From JASLMY01 sp965226475 (GTDB taxonomy: Bacteria; Pseudomonadota; Alphaproteobacteria; GCA-2731375), in contig CBDDDJ010000004.1 of the NCBI GenBank assembly GCA_965226475.1, positions 1,302,001 through 1,366,000 of the forward strand: a stretch of 64,000 bases of DNA, read 5' to 3'. The position numbers and the translations under genes are program-made. Positions within the stretch are counted from its first letter, which is position 1; every line of letters begins with the position of its first letter. Shown piece by piece: positions 39,636-49,139 of this stretch. Under the pieces are notes generated by a model. That model made no database searches. It saw only the letters and a program-made list of their open reading frames with translations, and had not been told where the DNA came from.

Positions 39636-40245
39636 TTATTTCGGATACAACCGACTTCCAGAGAGCAGATTCTCAATACCGAATTCGCCGATGCCTGGGC
39701 CCTCCGCGCTGGTCGAATCCATTCTTCCGCCCTGTCGTGGCGGCGGCGATATCGGCAGAACGACCGTTACCTCGGTTCCGTATCCTTCGGAAGTCTCCAT
39801 GCGAATTTGACCCCCATGCTGCTTGATGATACCAAAACTGATACTCAGTCCAAGGCCTGATTTTTCGGCGAAGTTCTTTTCGGAAAAGAAGGGCTCGAAG
39901 GCGTGCCGAGCGACCTCTTCGGACATGCCGCTCCCTCTGTCGGCGATCATGACTTCGACAAAGCCCTCGCTGTCGGGCGCGGGCGGCGCCGGAGTCTCCA
40001 GCCGACCCGTATCGGCCAGCCACACGGAGATCGACAACTCGGCTCCATCCGGACCCGCATCCTCCGCATTCTTCAATATCTGCCAAAGTGCCGTTTTCAA
40101 TTTCTCGGCGTCGATGTCGCAATCCGGCAGCCTGTCGAGAAACATAACCGACAGATTCGTCGTATCACGAAGTTGCTCACGCCACTCGTCAGCCGAATCT
40201 TCGATAAATGTATGGAAGTCCACTTGCCGCATGTTCAATGTTTTT
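39636..40245 (-). pseudogene. Receiver-kinase hybrid, kinase (HATPase) fragment
   Basis: C-terminal part of a histidine kinase: the end of DHp (QVDFHTFIEDSADEWREQL), N box (ALWQILKNAEDAG), G1 (IADRGSGMSEE) and G2 (KSGLGLSISFGIIKQHGG). The phospho-acceptor His helix is missing. The coding frame enters directly from the IS1595 copy at 40246; a TTG at 40238 is the only nearby start. Its N-terminal half (receiver) lies across the IS at 41271-41755, but simple removal of the IS leaves the halves out of frame. Confidence 0.82.
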
Positions 40246-41270
40246 GGCTCAATTCGTGAATTGTATGCGTCACCTTGTTACGGCGGCGGCGAGGCAGGCT
40301 CGGTCATTGGCGCCGGGGGCGAGGCCGACGAGGTGGAACCAGCTCAGGTAGTTGTCCAGATAGCGGGTGGCGATGCCGCGGCGGGGACGCAGCAAGTCCT
40401 TCAACCGGCTGTGGCGGCTGTTCACCGTCTGCACATGCAGATCGCCCCGAACCCGTTCCCCCATCGAGCGGTTGAGTGCTTCGTGGCTCACCCCGAGCGC
40501 GGCGGCGCAAGGTGGATAGCTCGCGCCACCGTCGGAGACCAGCAGGGCGTCCTTCGCGACCACCGGGTCGAGAGCAGCCGTGAGCGCCGCCGCGTCGACC
40601 CTGGGCAGCACCGCGCTCACCGTCGTCCCGCTCCGGTCCGCCGCCATGAGAACCGGCACCTGCTCGCGCGAGAGGCCGCGCTTCTTCGCCTTGCCGCCCC
40701 GCCGCCGTGCCTTGCGTCCCAGCCCGCGCGCGCCCTTCCGGCTCTCCAGGACGTAGGTCTCGTCCGCTTCCACGATCCCCTTGAGCACCTCCGAATCGCT
40801 CCGCGCCGCCGCCAGAAACCGGTGACGCCAGCGGAACGCCGTGCTCACCGCCACGTCGCAGCGCGCCGCCGAGGCCTTCACCGTCTCCCCCTCCGCCAGC
40901 GACGCCCCGAACGACAGCCAGCGTTCCTTGTGGTGCAGGCCCGACAGCGGCGTACCGGTCAGCGCGTTGAAGGTCCTGCCGCAGCCCTTGCACTGGTAGC
41001 GCCGCAGACCCCGCGCCATACCGCGCGAAACCGCCCCTTCGCTCGCGCAGTGCGGACAGCGCCGGGCCTCGTCCACACCAAGCTCGATCGCGGCCTTCGA
41101 TGCCTCGCCTTCGCTCCGGCCCGACAGCACCGCGAGCGCCTCGTGCCGCTGCACGCGCGTCAGCCCGCGCGCCGCCGAAAGCCACACCTGGAAACCCTTG
41201 CCGTCCATGACCCAACCTCCTGACGTTCCGGGCATTCTATCACAAATGCATACGTTTCACGAATTGAGCC
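40246..41270. mobile_element. IS1595-family insertion sequence, copy 2
   Basis: 1025-bp copy of the element at 6985-8009, same orientation, same inverted-repeat ends. Unlike copy 1 it is not flanked by a matching 8-bp duplication: left flank ATGTTTTT (40238-40245), right flank GTGTTTAT (41271-41278), two mismatches. Together with the missing kinase segment this points to a deletion next to the IS or recombination between copies. Confidence 0.93.
40270..41208 (-). CDS. IS1595-family (ISXO2-like) transposase, copy 2
   Basis: Identical in predicted protein sequence to the copy at 7009-7947: zinc ribbon, ADETYV, SDGGASYPP and NSRHSRLK motifs, with the same AGGAGG-preceded ATG. The frame is intact. 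The identity of both copies implies recent movement. Confidence 0.93.
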   Translation of the reverse strand: MDGKGFQVWLSAARGLTRVQRHEALAVLSGRSEGEASKAAIELGVDEARRCPHCASEGAVSRGMARGLRRYQCKGCGRTFNALTGTPLSGLHHKERWLSFGASLAEGETVKASAARCDVAVSTAFRWRHRFLAAARSDSEVLKGIVEADETYVLESRKGARGLGRKARRRGGKAKKRGLSREQVPVLMAADRSGTTVSAVLPRVDAAALTAALDPVVAKDALLVSDGGASYPPCAAALGVSHEALNRSMGERVRGDLHVQTVNSRHSRLKDLLRPRRGIATRYLDNYLSWFHLVGLAPGANDRACLAAAVTR

Positions 41271-41755
41271 GTGTTTATTGCCGCCGTAAGCTGTTGTTCC
41301 GCAGCCAACCTGTCTCTGTTGGACTTCAACGGAAGGAAGCAGCGGTTGAGAGTCAAAAGCAACTCTTCGATGCGGACCGGTTTCACGAGATAGTCGAATA
41401 CGCCGCTGCGCAACGAATCGACGACGGTATCCAGATCGGTGCTGGCCGTCGAAAGGATCGGCACGATATCCGGCAATGCTTCCTTCAAGGGCGCAATGAG
41501 ATCCAAGCCGGTTTCGGCCCCGAGATTGAAGTCGAGGATGGGGACGTCCGCTGGAAACCACGTCGTCGCCGTCATGGCGTCCGCGAACGATAGCGCGCTC
41601 ACGACGTCGTAACCCTCGCTCTCGAGAACTTCACAGAGGCCTTGACAGAAGTCGGGATCGTCGTCGACCACCAGAATACACCCACCAGAGCCAGGGCTTT
41701 CCGTGCTCCCCAAGGCTTCGATTTGCAATAGTTCGTTCATGTTGGTTCCGCTCAT
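41271..41755 (-). pseudogene. Receiver-kinase hybrid, receiver-domain fragment
   Basis: N-terminal 160 residues of a receiver-kinase hybrid. A complete receiver domain is visible: acidic pair in CILVVDDDPDF, acceptor Asp in PILDFNLGAETGL, Thr/Ser in LSTAST and Lys in LVKPVRI. A helical linker (KSNRDRLAAEQQLTAAIN) runs to the IS1595 border, beyond which ten or so IS-encoded residues precede a stop. As it stands the cell could still make a free-standing receiver protein. It follows the triple-receiver gene by 90 bases. Confidence 0.82.
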
Positions 41756-41845
41756 CGGTTACCGTGATTGTCATTCACAATCGCACGAAAATGAGATCTA
41801 TGGGTTCATAGCCGGCCCTCCAGCCGTCATGGAATACCGTACAAT

Positions 41846-42997
41846 CTATTTCCGTTTATTAAGATTACCGGCGATCTCCCTGGCCAGAGTCTGTAGTGTA
41901 TAAGGTTTCTGCAGCACCAGTTGATTCCGTGACAAGGGGTAACGACTCGACGCGTTGTCTCTATTGTAGCCCGAGGCAAGAAGTACCGCGATATCCGGGA
42001 AAAGGCAGCGGGCCTTGTGCGCCAGCTCGACACCATTGACGCGGCCTGGCAATACGATATCTGAAAATAAAAGGTCGGGTATCACCCCTTCCTCGAACAG
42101 GGAAAGTGCCGCGTTCGCGTCGGCCACATCCAGAACCCGGTAGCCGAGTTTGCTCAGGTACGTAACCACGAGGGCTCGTACATCGGGATCATCCTCGACC
42201 ACGAGTATCATGTTGGCGGGGCTGGTCTCGGGTTCCGGGAATTCAGGAATCGCGACTCTCGTTTCCGCGATCTCCGAGGACAGCTTCCCCACCACCTCGA
42301 CCAAAGTGGTGAGTTCAAAAGGCTTGAAGAGACAGCCCGTTATTTCGAGGGACTTCAGAGGGTCCCCATCGCCACTTTCAATGGTCGAAGGTTTCGTCAG
42401 AACGATCGTGGCCGGAGCCAGATCCCGCTTGTCAAGCCAGAGGTAAACTTCAAGGGCATCGAGCAAGGGGCCATCGAGATCCAATATCAGGTAGTCGTAC
42501 TTGCCATCGGAGCATCCCGCTTTCGCCTCCGGCCCTCCGGTGGCGACCAGAATGCGGTGACCCGCCTCCCTCAGTCCCTGGGCCAAAGCATCGGCCGCGC
42601 CCTCGTCCTTGCTCTCGGCGATGACGATCGGGGCGTGGCCGTCGATATCCGCGATGGTGTCCAGCACGGAAGCCGCCACATAGGGCTGGCGTAGCACGGG
42701 CACCTGTTTTTGATTTGCCGCGAACGCGAACATCTGGTGAAGGCGGAAACCGGTCATCATGAGGACGGGGAGTTGGGGGTGGCGCTCTCGCAATTCGACG
42801 AGAACTTGCAAGCCGCTGATGCCGGGGAGTTTCACGTCCAAAAACGCAGCATCGAAACGATCGGCGGCGACGATAGACGAGGCATCCTCGCCCGAACTCA
42901 CCGTGACGACCTCGTGGCCTTCCAGTTCCAGGACATCGGCGATGCCCGTCGCCAGATCGATGTCGTCGTCCAACACGAAGATGCGCAATCCGTTCAT
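41846..42997 (-). CDS. Triple receiver-domain protein
   Basis: 383 residues made of three response-regulator receiver domains and no output domain. REC1 (about 3-120) has IFVLDDDIDL and acceptor Asp54 but VLRQPY where Lys-Pro is expected. REC2 (about 125-245) is degenerate: AESKDE replaces the acidic pair, though LILDLDGP and FKPFEL remain. REC3 (about 262-380) is complete: ILVVEDDPDV, LFSDIVLPGR, LQKPYTL. Its ATG overlaps the stop of the sensor kinase (ATGA). I infer a phosphate sink or relay hub between the Cache kinase and the Hpt protein. Confidence 0.88.
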   Translation of the reverse strand: MNGLRIFVLDDDIDLATGIADVLELEGHEVVTVSSGEDASSIVAADRFDAAFLDVKLPGISGLQVLVELRERHPQLPVLMMTGFRLHQMFAFAANQKQVPVLRQPYVAASVLDTIADIDGHAPIVIAESKDEGAADALAQGLREAGHRILVATGGPEAKAGCSDGKYDYLILDLDGPLLDALEVYLWLDKRDLAPATIVLTKPSTIESGDGDPLKSLEITGCLFKPFELTTLVEVVGKLSSEIAETRVAIPEFPEPETSPANMILVVEDDPDVRALVVTYLSKLGYRVLDVADANAALSLFEEGVIPDLLFSDIVLPGRVNGVELAHKARCLFPDIAVLLASGYNRDNASSRYPLSRNQLVLQKPYTLQTLAREIAGNLNKRK

Positions 42998-43366
42998 CGC
43001 ATGGCCCTCGGTTCCTGGTCGTGGACGCCGCGCGCGGGTTCGCTGGCGTCGCGGCTCGGTACGCCCCCCCCCCCCCGTGCGGGCAGCCAGAGCGTAATTC
43101 GGGTGCCCGCACCCTCTTCGCTATCGATCTCGACCCCGCCGCCGCGCTGTTCGACGATTTGCTTTACGATTGGAAGCCCGAGACCGACGCCGAAATTCTT
43201 CGTGCTGTACAGCGGCTCGAAGGCGCGCGCCAACGCCTCTCGGGCAAAGCCCGGTCCCTCGTCCGCGATTCGAATTTCCACCCGGTCGCCGGACAGCCCC
43301 GTCGATACGGTCAAGTGGCCGGGGCGCGGCCCGTTGGTCATCGCCTGACAGGCGTTGTCGTAAACG
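42994..43366 (-). pseudogene. Cache sensor kinase, 3' fragment (HATPase end)
   Basis: Last 122 codons of the kinase begun at 47975: VYDNACQAMTNG completes the N box, then IADEGPGFAREALARAFEPL (G1) and NFGVGLGLPIVKQIVEQRGG (G2). Across the IS21-type element the frame joins exactly as VINV-YDNA once the 6-bp duplication is removed. Near the C-terminus the coding strand has a run of 13 G (43064-43076) encoding RGGGGV. The stop overlaps the start of the triple-receiver gene. Confidence 0.85.
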
Positions 43367-43556
43367 TGTCAACGGCGGCCGGAATATGGGCCAGGGCGGC
43401 GGCGTAACAATGTACCAGTGGCTCGGTGGCAGCTTGTCCACGTAGTCCATAGGAGGGACCCGCGCGCGGGGCGACGTGCCTTTCAATGGGCAATCGGCGG
43501 CCCGCGCGTGGGAGGTTCCTGTGGACCCACGTGGGCAAGCGGGGGAGGAAGCGAGA

Positions 43557-44321
43557 TTATTGGGAAGGGTGTCGTCGTCGCGATCGGCTCTGCTTGAGCC
43601 GGTAGCTTTCTGCGTTCATCTCCAGGATATGGACATGGTGGGTGATCCGGTCGAGCAGCGCGCCGGTGAGGCGTTCGCTGGCGAAGACGGAGGTCCATTC
43701 CTGGAAGGGCAAGTTTGAGGTGACGATGGTGGCGCCGCGCTCGTAGCGCTGGCTGAAGATCTCGAACAGCAGCTCACTCCCGGTCTGCGACAGCGGGACG
43801 TATCCGAGCTCGTCGACGATCAGGAGATTGACCTTGGCGAGCTGGGCCTGGAGGCGGAGCAGCCTCTTCTCGTCGCGGGCCTCCATCAGCTCATGCACCA
43901 GCTGGGAAGCGGTGGTGAAGCGGACGCTCAGGCCCTTCTGGCAGGCGGCCAGTCCGAGGGCGAGCGCGATGTGGGTTTTGCCGACACCGGAGGGGCCGAG
44001 CAGGATCACGTTCTCCCGCCGCGCGACGTACTCGCCCCGGGCCAGGTCCAGCACCAGCATCTTGTTGAGTTCCGGCACGGCCTTGAAGTCGAAGCTCTCG
44101 AGCTGTTTGACGATGGGGAACCTGGCTTGCTTGATGCGCCGCTCGACCAACCGGCGCTCTCGGTCGATCAGCTCCAGCTCGGTCAGCCGGGCGAGATAGC
44201 CGACATGGTCGACGCCGTCGCCGGCCGCGATCCGCGCCTGCTTGTCGTACTCGCGCAGGACGGTCGGCAGCTTCAGGCTCTTCAGTTGGTGATCGAGCAG
44301 GAGGCGTGGGGCTTCAGCCAT
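43557..44321 (-). CDS. istB: IS21-family ATP-binding helper protein IstB
   Basis: 254-residue AAA+ ATPase that directs the IS21 transposase to target DNA. Walker A LLGPSGVGKTH, Walker B VNLLIVDELGYVP and sensor ATIVTSNLPFQEW are visible. The ATG at 44321 lies within the last bases of istA, the usual overlap. Frame intact. Confidence 0.94.
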   Translation of the reverse strand: MAEAPRLLLDHQLKSLKLPTVLREYDKQARIAAGDGVDHVGYLARLTELELIDRERRLVERRIKQARFPIVKQLESFDFKAVPELNKMLVLDLARGEYVARRENVILLGPSGVGKTHIALALGLAACQKGLSVRFTTASQLVHELMEARDEKRLLRLQAQLAKVNLLIVDELGYVPLSQTGSELLFEIFSQRYERGATIVTSNLPFQEWTSVFASERLTGALLDRITHHVHILEMNAESYRLKQSRSRRRHPSQ

Positions 44322-45810
44322 GTCCGGCGCCTCCCGCCAGCAAGGTTGCGTAATCGGCGATCCGTGTCGCGGCGACAAAGGGCTGGGGGAGGTGAGGATA
44401 GCGAGAGAAGTCCAGGTGGGCCGGTCGCCTCTCGATCCGGGCCAGGAGCAGATGCTTGACGGCATCGAAGCCGACCAGGCGCCGCTTCACCGCCTCGCGC
44501 ACCGCCACCCTCACCTGGCTCTCGGGGAAGTCCTCCAACAGGCGCAGCACCTGGATGTACTCCCGCTTGCCGCGATGGCCGAAGCGGGCTTCGAGGAGAT
44601 GGCGCAGCTCGTCGAAGGCGGGATCCAGCTTCCACCCCAGCAGCGGGGCCGCTTGATCCAGGGCACCCGGCTTCTTCTCCAGCAAAGACAGATAGTGCAG
44701 CGGGTCGTAGACCACGTCGCCACGCACATAGGAGCGGGGATGACGGGCGATGATCTCGGCGCCGAGAGTGATCTCGACCCGGTCGACATAGCCCTTGACC
44801 ATCACGTCCTTGTAGGCGTGGACCGTCGGCGCCGAGTAATCCACCAGCCGGTAGCGCACCAAGGCCATCGAGGAGACCTGCCCGGGATGTTGCTCACAAG
44901 CCTCGAAGGGGACGGCCGGTAGATCGCGCAAAGCCTCGAGGTCGGCCAGCAGCGCCGTTGCCTTCTCGCCTTCCTCCAGGGCGTCGAGACGCGCCAGGCA
45001 ACCCGCCATCAGCTGTTCGTTCAGGGCGTCCAGGTCCCGCACCTTTGGGATCGGCACGAAGAACTTGCGCCGCGCCGTCTTCACCAGCGCCTCGACCTTC
45101 CCTTTGTCGTTGCCCTTGCCGGGCCGGCCGAAGCGGTCGCGGAACAGATAGTGCGACTGCAGATGCGAGAAGGCCTGGGTGCGGCGGCGCTCGCCGTCGC
45201 CCATGATCCGCGCCACCGCCAGCGTCGTGTTGTCGTACAGGATCGATCGAGGGATCCCGCCGAAGAAGGCGAAGGCGCTGACGTGCCCGTCCAGGAAAGC
45301 CTCCGTCGTCTCCCGCAGGTAGGCCTTCACGAACCAGGCGTTCGAATGGGGCAAGATAAAGCAGAAGAAGTGGACCTTCTCCCGCTTGCCACGCAGATCG
45401 ACCACCGCTTGGCCAAAGTCTGCCTGGGCATGGCCCGGCGGGTGATGCAGCGGCACGAAGGCTTCGCGTGTCGACTGCCGCTGAGCGCGGACGTAGTCCT
45501 TCACGATGGTGTAGCCGCCGGTGAAGCCGTGCTCGTCCCGAAGCCGCTCGAAGATCCGTTGTGCCGTGTGCCGCTGCTTGCGCGGCACATCCCGGTCCGC
45601 CGACAGGATCGCGTCGATGACCGCCGTGAACTCTTCCAGCTTCGGCCGTCTCACCGGCATCGTCCGCCGATACCCCGGCGGCGCCGAGTAGCTCAGCATC
45701 TTCTTCACCGTCCGGCGGTCGATGCCAAACCGCCGCGCCGCCTCACGGTGGCTCAGCCCCTCATCGACAACTGCCAGCCGAACCTGCGCATACAACTCCA
45801 CGCCATACAT
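44314..45810 (-). CDS. istA: IS21-family transposase IstA
   Basis: 498-residue DDE transposase. N-terminal helix-turn-helix (GLSHREAARRFGIDRRTVKK), then the catalytic core with HAQADFGQAVVDL (first Asp), RSILYDNTTLAVARI (second Asp) and GNDKGKVEALVKTARRKF (Glu), and a C-terminal beta region. It overlaps istB by eight bases. The frame is complete, so the element may be mobile. Confidence 0.95.
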   Translation of the reverse strand: MYGVELYAQVRLAVVDEGLSHREAARRFGIDRRTVKKMLSYSAPPGYRRTMPVRRPKLEEFTAVIDAILSADRDVPRKQRHTAQRIFERLRDEHGFTGGYTIVKDYVRAQRQSTREAFVPLHHPPGHAQADFGQAVVDLRGKREKVHFFCFILPHSNAWFVKAYLRETTEAFLDGHVSAFAFFGGIPRSILYDNTTLAVARIMGDGERRRTQAFSHLQSHYLFRDRFGRPGKGNDKGKVEALVKTARRKFFVPIPKVRDLDALNEQLMAGCLARLDALEEGEKATALLADLEALRDLPAVPFEACEQHPGQVSSMALVRYRLVDYSAPTVHAYKDVMVKGYVDRVEITLGAEIIARHPRSYVRGDVVYDPLHYLSLLEKKPGALDQAAPLLGWKLDPAFDELRHLLEARFGHRGKREYIQVLRLLEDFPESQVRVAVREAVKRRLVGFDAVKHLLLARIERRPAHLDFSRYPHLPQPFVAATRIADYATLLAGGAGHG

Positions 45811-45921
45811 CTCCTGCCCCCCGTCGCTAACAACAGGGGACGATCACTGGCGCATCTTCGCGCCGCCGCAACCGGACTACCCGGCCGCCTCGCGTGGAGC
45901 ATTTTTGCAGCGCCGCCTACA

Positions 45922-47975
45922 TAAACGTTTATCACCGCGCGCCGCAATCGGTCGGGATCGAAATACGCCTGCCTGTCGTTCAATTCCAGCTGTCGCCGCG
46001 GCAGGACTCCCGGCGGCACCTCGAGTTCGTCCAATAGGCTGGACAACCAGCTGTCCATCGGGACCAGGCCGCGGTTGAGTTCGGAGATGCGGGCGAAATC
46101 CAGCAATTCCTCGATTATGTGATCGCATCGCGTGATGGAACGATCGAGACGTTCCAACGCCCTGACGGACGGTGGCGGGGCTTCGACGGCGACCTTGCGC
46201 AGAATATGCACCGAGGTCCGCATGGCACCCAGGGGGTTGCGCAACTCGTGGCTGACCGTCGCCGTCAATTGGCCGAGCGTCGCCAGACGCTCCTTTTGCA
46301 GCAGCTCCGATTGCGCAGCGCGCAGCGCCTGGGTGCGCTCTTCGACCCGCGCCTCCAGGGTTCGGTTCAGATGCTGGATTTCAGCCAGCGCCCGTTTTCG
46401 CTCGGTGATGTCGACGAAACTGACCACCGCTCCGCTCACCCGACCGTCTCGAACGACAGGCACGGCCCGTTGTTCGGCCGGAAAGGAACTACCGTCGGCA
46501 CGCCACAGAACTTGGTCCTCGACATGCACGGCGGCACCATCCTTGCAGTCCGCGTGGATCTCGCTCTCCTCGAACGGATAAGGCGTGCCATCGGGACGGA
46601 TATAATGGATCAGGTCGTTCATTCGCTCGCCGAGGAAGTCGTCTGGCTGGTCGTAGCCCAGCAGCGTCGCGCAGGCGGGATTGGCGAAGGTGCAGCGGCC
46701 TTCGAGGTCGATGCCGTAGATCGCCTCGCCGGTCCAATCAAGCAGGAGACGGGTTCGTGTTTCCCTGTCGCTCAGGGCATCGGTACGGGTCTTGAGCGCC
46801 TGTGTCATGGTATTAAAATTCTCGCTCAGCCGGCCGAGTTCGTCATCCTTGCCATGAGGCAGGACGATCTCGAGGTTGCCGGCCGAGACCGCCGCCGCCG
46901 CGACTTGCAGGTCGAGAACTGGCCTCGTGAACCTACGTCCCAAAACGACGGCGACAAAAGCAGCCAGCAATACGGCAATAAGGCCGCCGGAGAGCATCGC
47001 GATGCTAAAGGCACGGATGGGTGCGAAGGCCTCTTCCTGGCTGATCGTACCCACGAGACATAGCCGCCGCGCCGCCAACCAGCGATGGATGGCGATGACC
47101 GGTACGCCCAGAAAATCCAGTCCGACCTCGGAGTTGTCGCTCCCCGCAAGGCAGTGTTCGACGGCCTGGGTGCGAACGCCGCGAAGCAGCACCGCCTTAT
47201 CGTCGATCAGGCGCGGCTGGGTCACCAGCAGGTTGGAGGCGTTGACGAGATAGGCATCGTCGCTGAACTGCCGGCCGGTGCGCCGCGCGACGATTTGATC
47301 GAGTTCTTCGACGAAGATCCGGGCGACCAGGACCGCGACGAGATTTCCGCCGCCGTCTCGCAACGGCGTCGACGCGGCGATGGCGGGGCCTTGTTGGGTC
47401 ACGGAGAAATAGGGCCCGTGCAAACCGGTTTTCTTGCGACCAGCGGTGAGGTAGGGACCGTTCTCCTTGTAGGTCCCCACATCCCGCTGCTCGGTGGATA
47501 TCAAGACCTCGCCCCTTTCGGCGTCCAGGATCATGAGCGATTGGAAGTGGCCCTTCTGGCCGGTGAAGGAGGTTATGATTTCTGCCAGGTGCGCCGGGCC
47601 GTCGGGCGAGGAGAATAGCGCCGTTGAGACGGGTGCGTGCACTTCGATGAGCCGCACGGCGCCGAGGAGGTCCCGAAGGCGAGCTTCCTCCCACGATGCC
47701 AATGTCGCCTCTTTCTCGTAGGTTTCGGAATCCAACTTGGCGAGCGTATTCTCCAAAATGACCTGGCGGCCGCTGAAATAGGCGAAGCTGGCCAAGCCTC
47801 CGACGATCACAATCGCGAACAGGTTGAAAACTGCCGCCAGTTTGGCGGGGAGGCCCAAATTCAGTCCCATGATGGTCGATCGACCCCGAAGTTCATCACC
47901 ACGGCCCTTCCCATGCCGTTCGTCGGCGGTCGATCCTTCGGTGGCGTCCGCGCCGGGGAAGCGAGCTCTATCCAT
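45922..47975 (-). pseudogene. Cache-HAMP-PAS sensor histidine kinase, 5' fragment
   Basis: First 685 residues of an 806-residue kinase. TM1 about 46-68, periplasmic Cache-like sensor (FQSLMILDAERGEVLIS, ENGPYLTAGRKKTG, GPYFSVTQQGPAIAAS), TM2 about 322-346, HAMP 347-400, PAS about 405-525 (AIYGIDLEGRCTFANPACAT), coiled-coil, then HisKA with His576 in TVSHELRNPLGAM. The frame breaks inside the HATPase N box (LRRAVINV) at the IS21 element; the IS adds about 50 foreign residues. The ATG at 47975 has GGGAG eight bases upstream. It begins 12 bases after the upstream binding-protein gene, which suggests direct co-function with it. Confidence 0.85.
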
Positions 47976-47987
47976 TGTTCGAGCTCC

Positions 47988-49007
47988 CTACTCCGGCTTT
48001 CCGTAAATGTCTTTGAGGAAACGCATGGTGTAGAGCCGTTCCGGATCCATGGGCGCGGCCAAGGCGCCAATTGTGTACAACGTGTCCGCCATCCGCGCCC
48101 AAATCTCCGGCTTCATCCAGCCTACCGGTACTTCGCCGCTGTTGATGAGGGGAATCATCGCGGACAGAAATTCAACCTGGTATTTCGGGTCCGCACCGGG
48201 ATTATAGCGTGCGGTCAATGTGCCGGCGGATTCCGGGTGTCGGACGGCATGACCCCAGCCCGCGATCAGGGTCGCGCGTAGAAAGGCGGTGACGAGCTCG
48301 GGGTGTTTTTCGATGACTTCATCGGTCGTGAAGATGCAGTCTCGATAGAAATGGACCCCGTAGTCGTCGGGATACATGAAATAAGATTTACGGCCGTCAT
48401 TTTCCAGTCGCCGTTTCGTGGAGAAGTAAAATCCGGTCCACACGTCGATATCACCATTGTAATACAGGTCGATCTTAGTTGGGTTTTCATGCACGACGGT
48501 ATATTGCGTGGGTTCGATCCTGAAACGCTGCATCAGGGCGCGAAGGACCGGCAGGTTCGTGGCGGAAGCGTTGATCACGCGTCCCGCGAACTGCCGGGGA
48601 TGCGTGATACCCGAGCCCTCCAGGGTGGTGAACAGCACGGGGTTGATCTGATGCATGACGGCGACGACGCGGACCGGCAGGCCCTTGGCGCGCGCCTCCA
48701 GCAGGTGGTTGGCGCTGGCGAGCCCGAACTGTGCCTGCCCCTCGACCACCCGGGCCACGGGGTCGACCTTGCCACTTCCCTCGAGGAAGCTTACCTCCAG
48801 TCCTTCCTTGGCATAGTCGCCATTCCGGTCGGCGGCATAGTAGCCGGCGAAGGCACTGGTGTGCAGCCAAGGCAGTTGAACCGCGATTTTGATTGGCTCT
48901 TTGGTCTCACTCTCGGGCGTGTCGCTGAGGCTAAATACCGCCACGCCCGCTGAAATCGCCAGGACAAGCGCCGCGCCGAGCCACAGGCTGGATTTTCTGA
49001 AATTCAT
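47988..49007 (-). CDS. NMT1/THI5-like periplasmic binding protein A
   Basis: 339 residues. An N-terminal membrane anchor or signal (LWLGAALVLAISAGVAVFSL) is followed by an NMT1/SsuA-like solute-binding fold: VQLPWLHTSAFAGYYAADRN, GLEVSFLEGSGKVDPV, GQAQFGLASANHLLEARAKG, ITHPRQFAGRVI and DVWTGFYFSTKRRL. It ends SAMIPLINSGEVPVGWMKPE and RLYTMRFLKDIYG. GGAGAG precedes the ATG at 49007. No clear lipobox or Ala-X-Ala cleavage site, so it may stay membrane-anchored. Third of three paralogues, directly upstream of the Cache kinase and with no transporter genes nearby. Confidence 0.88.
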   Translation of the reverse strand: MNFRKSSLWLGAALVLAISAGVAVFSLSDTPESETKEPIKIAVQLPWLHTSAFAGYYAADRNGDYAKEGLEVSFLEGSGKVDPVARVVEGQAQFGLASANHLLEARAKGLPVRVVAVMHQINPVLFTTLEGSGITHPRQFAGRVINASATNLPVLRALMQRFRIEPTQYTVVHENPTKIDLYYNGDIDVWTGFYFSTKRRLENDGRKSYFMYPDDYGVHFYRDCIFTTDEVIEKHPELVTAFLRATLIAGWGHAVRHPESAGTLTARYNPGADPKYQVEFLSAMIPLINSGEVPVGWMKPEIWARMADTLYTIGALAAPMDPERLYTMRFLKDIYGKPE

Positions 49008-49139
49008 GGGATGACTCTCCGTTGATCTGAACAACCGCGACTTCGAAGCGAAACAGTCGCGGCCGAGGATCGGCATCGCTGCTCCTTGTTCGCACCACAA
49101 ATCTCATTCCGCGCGGTTGCACCTCCGAATGCGTTTGAC

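Larger units (their letters stand above)
43367..45921. mobile_element. IS21-family insertion sequence
   Basis: 2555-bp element with istA and istB reading leftward. The plus-strand left end reads TGTCAACGGCGGCC and the right end, read inward, TGTAGGCGGCGC. It is flanked by a perfect 6-bp duplication TAAACG (43361-43366 and 45922-45927), which confirms the borders and shows the sensor kinase gene was intact before insertion. Confidence 0.93.

Noticed and set aside
48303..48953. Open frame antisense to binding protein A
   Set aside because: Shadow of the NMT1-like gene; no start signal or domain.
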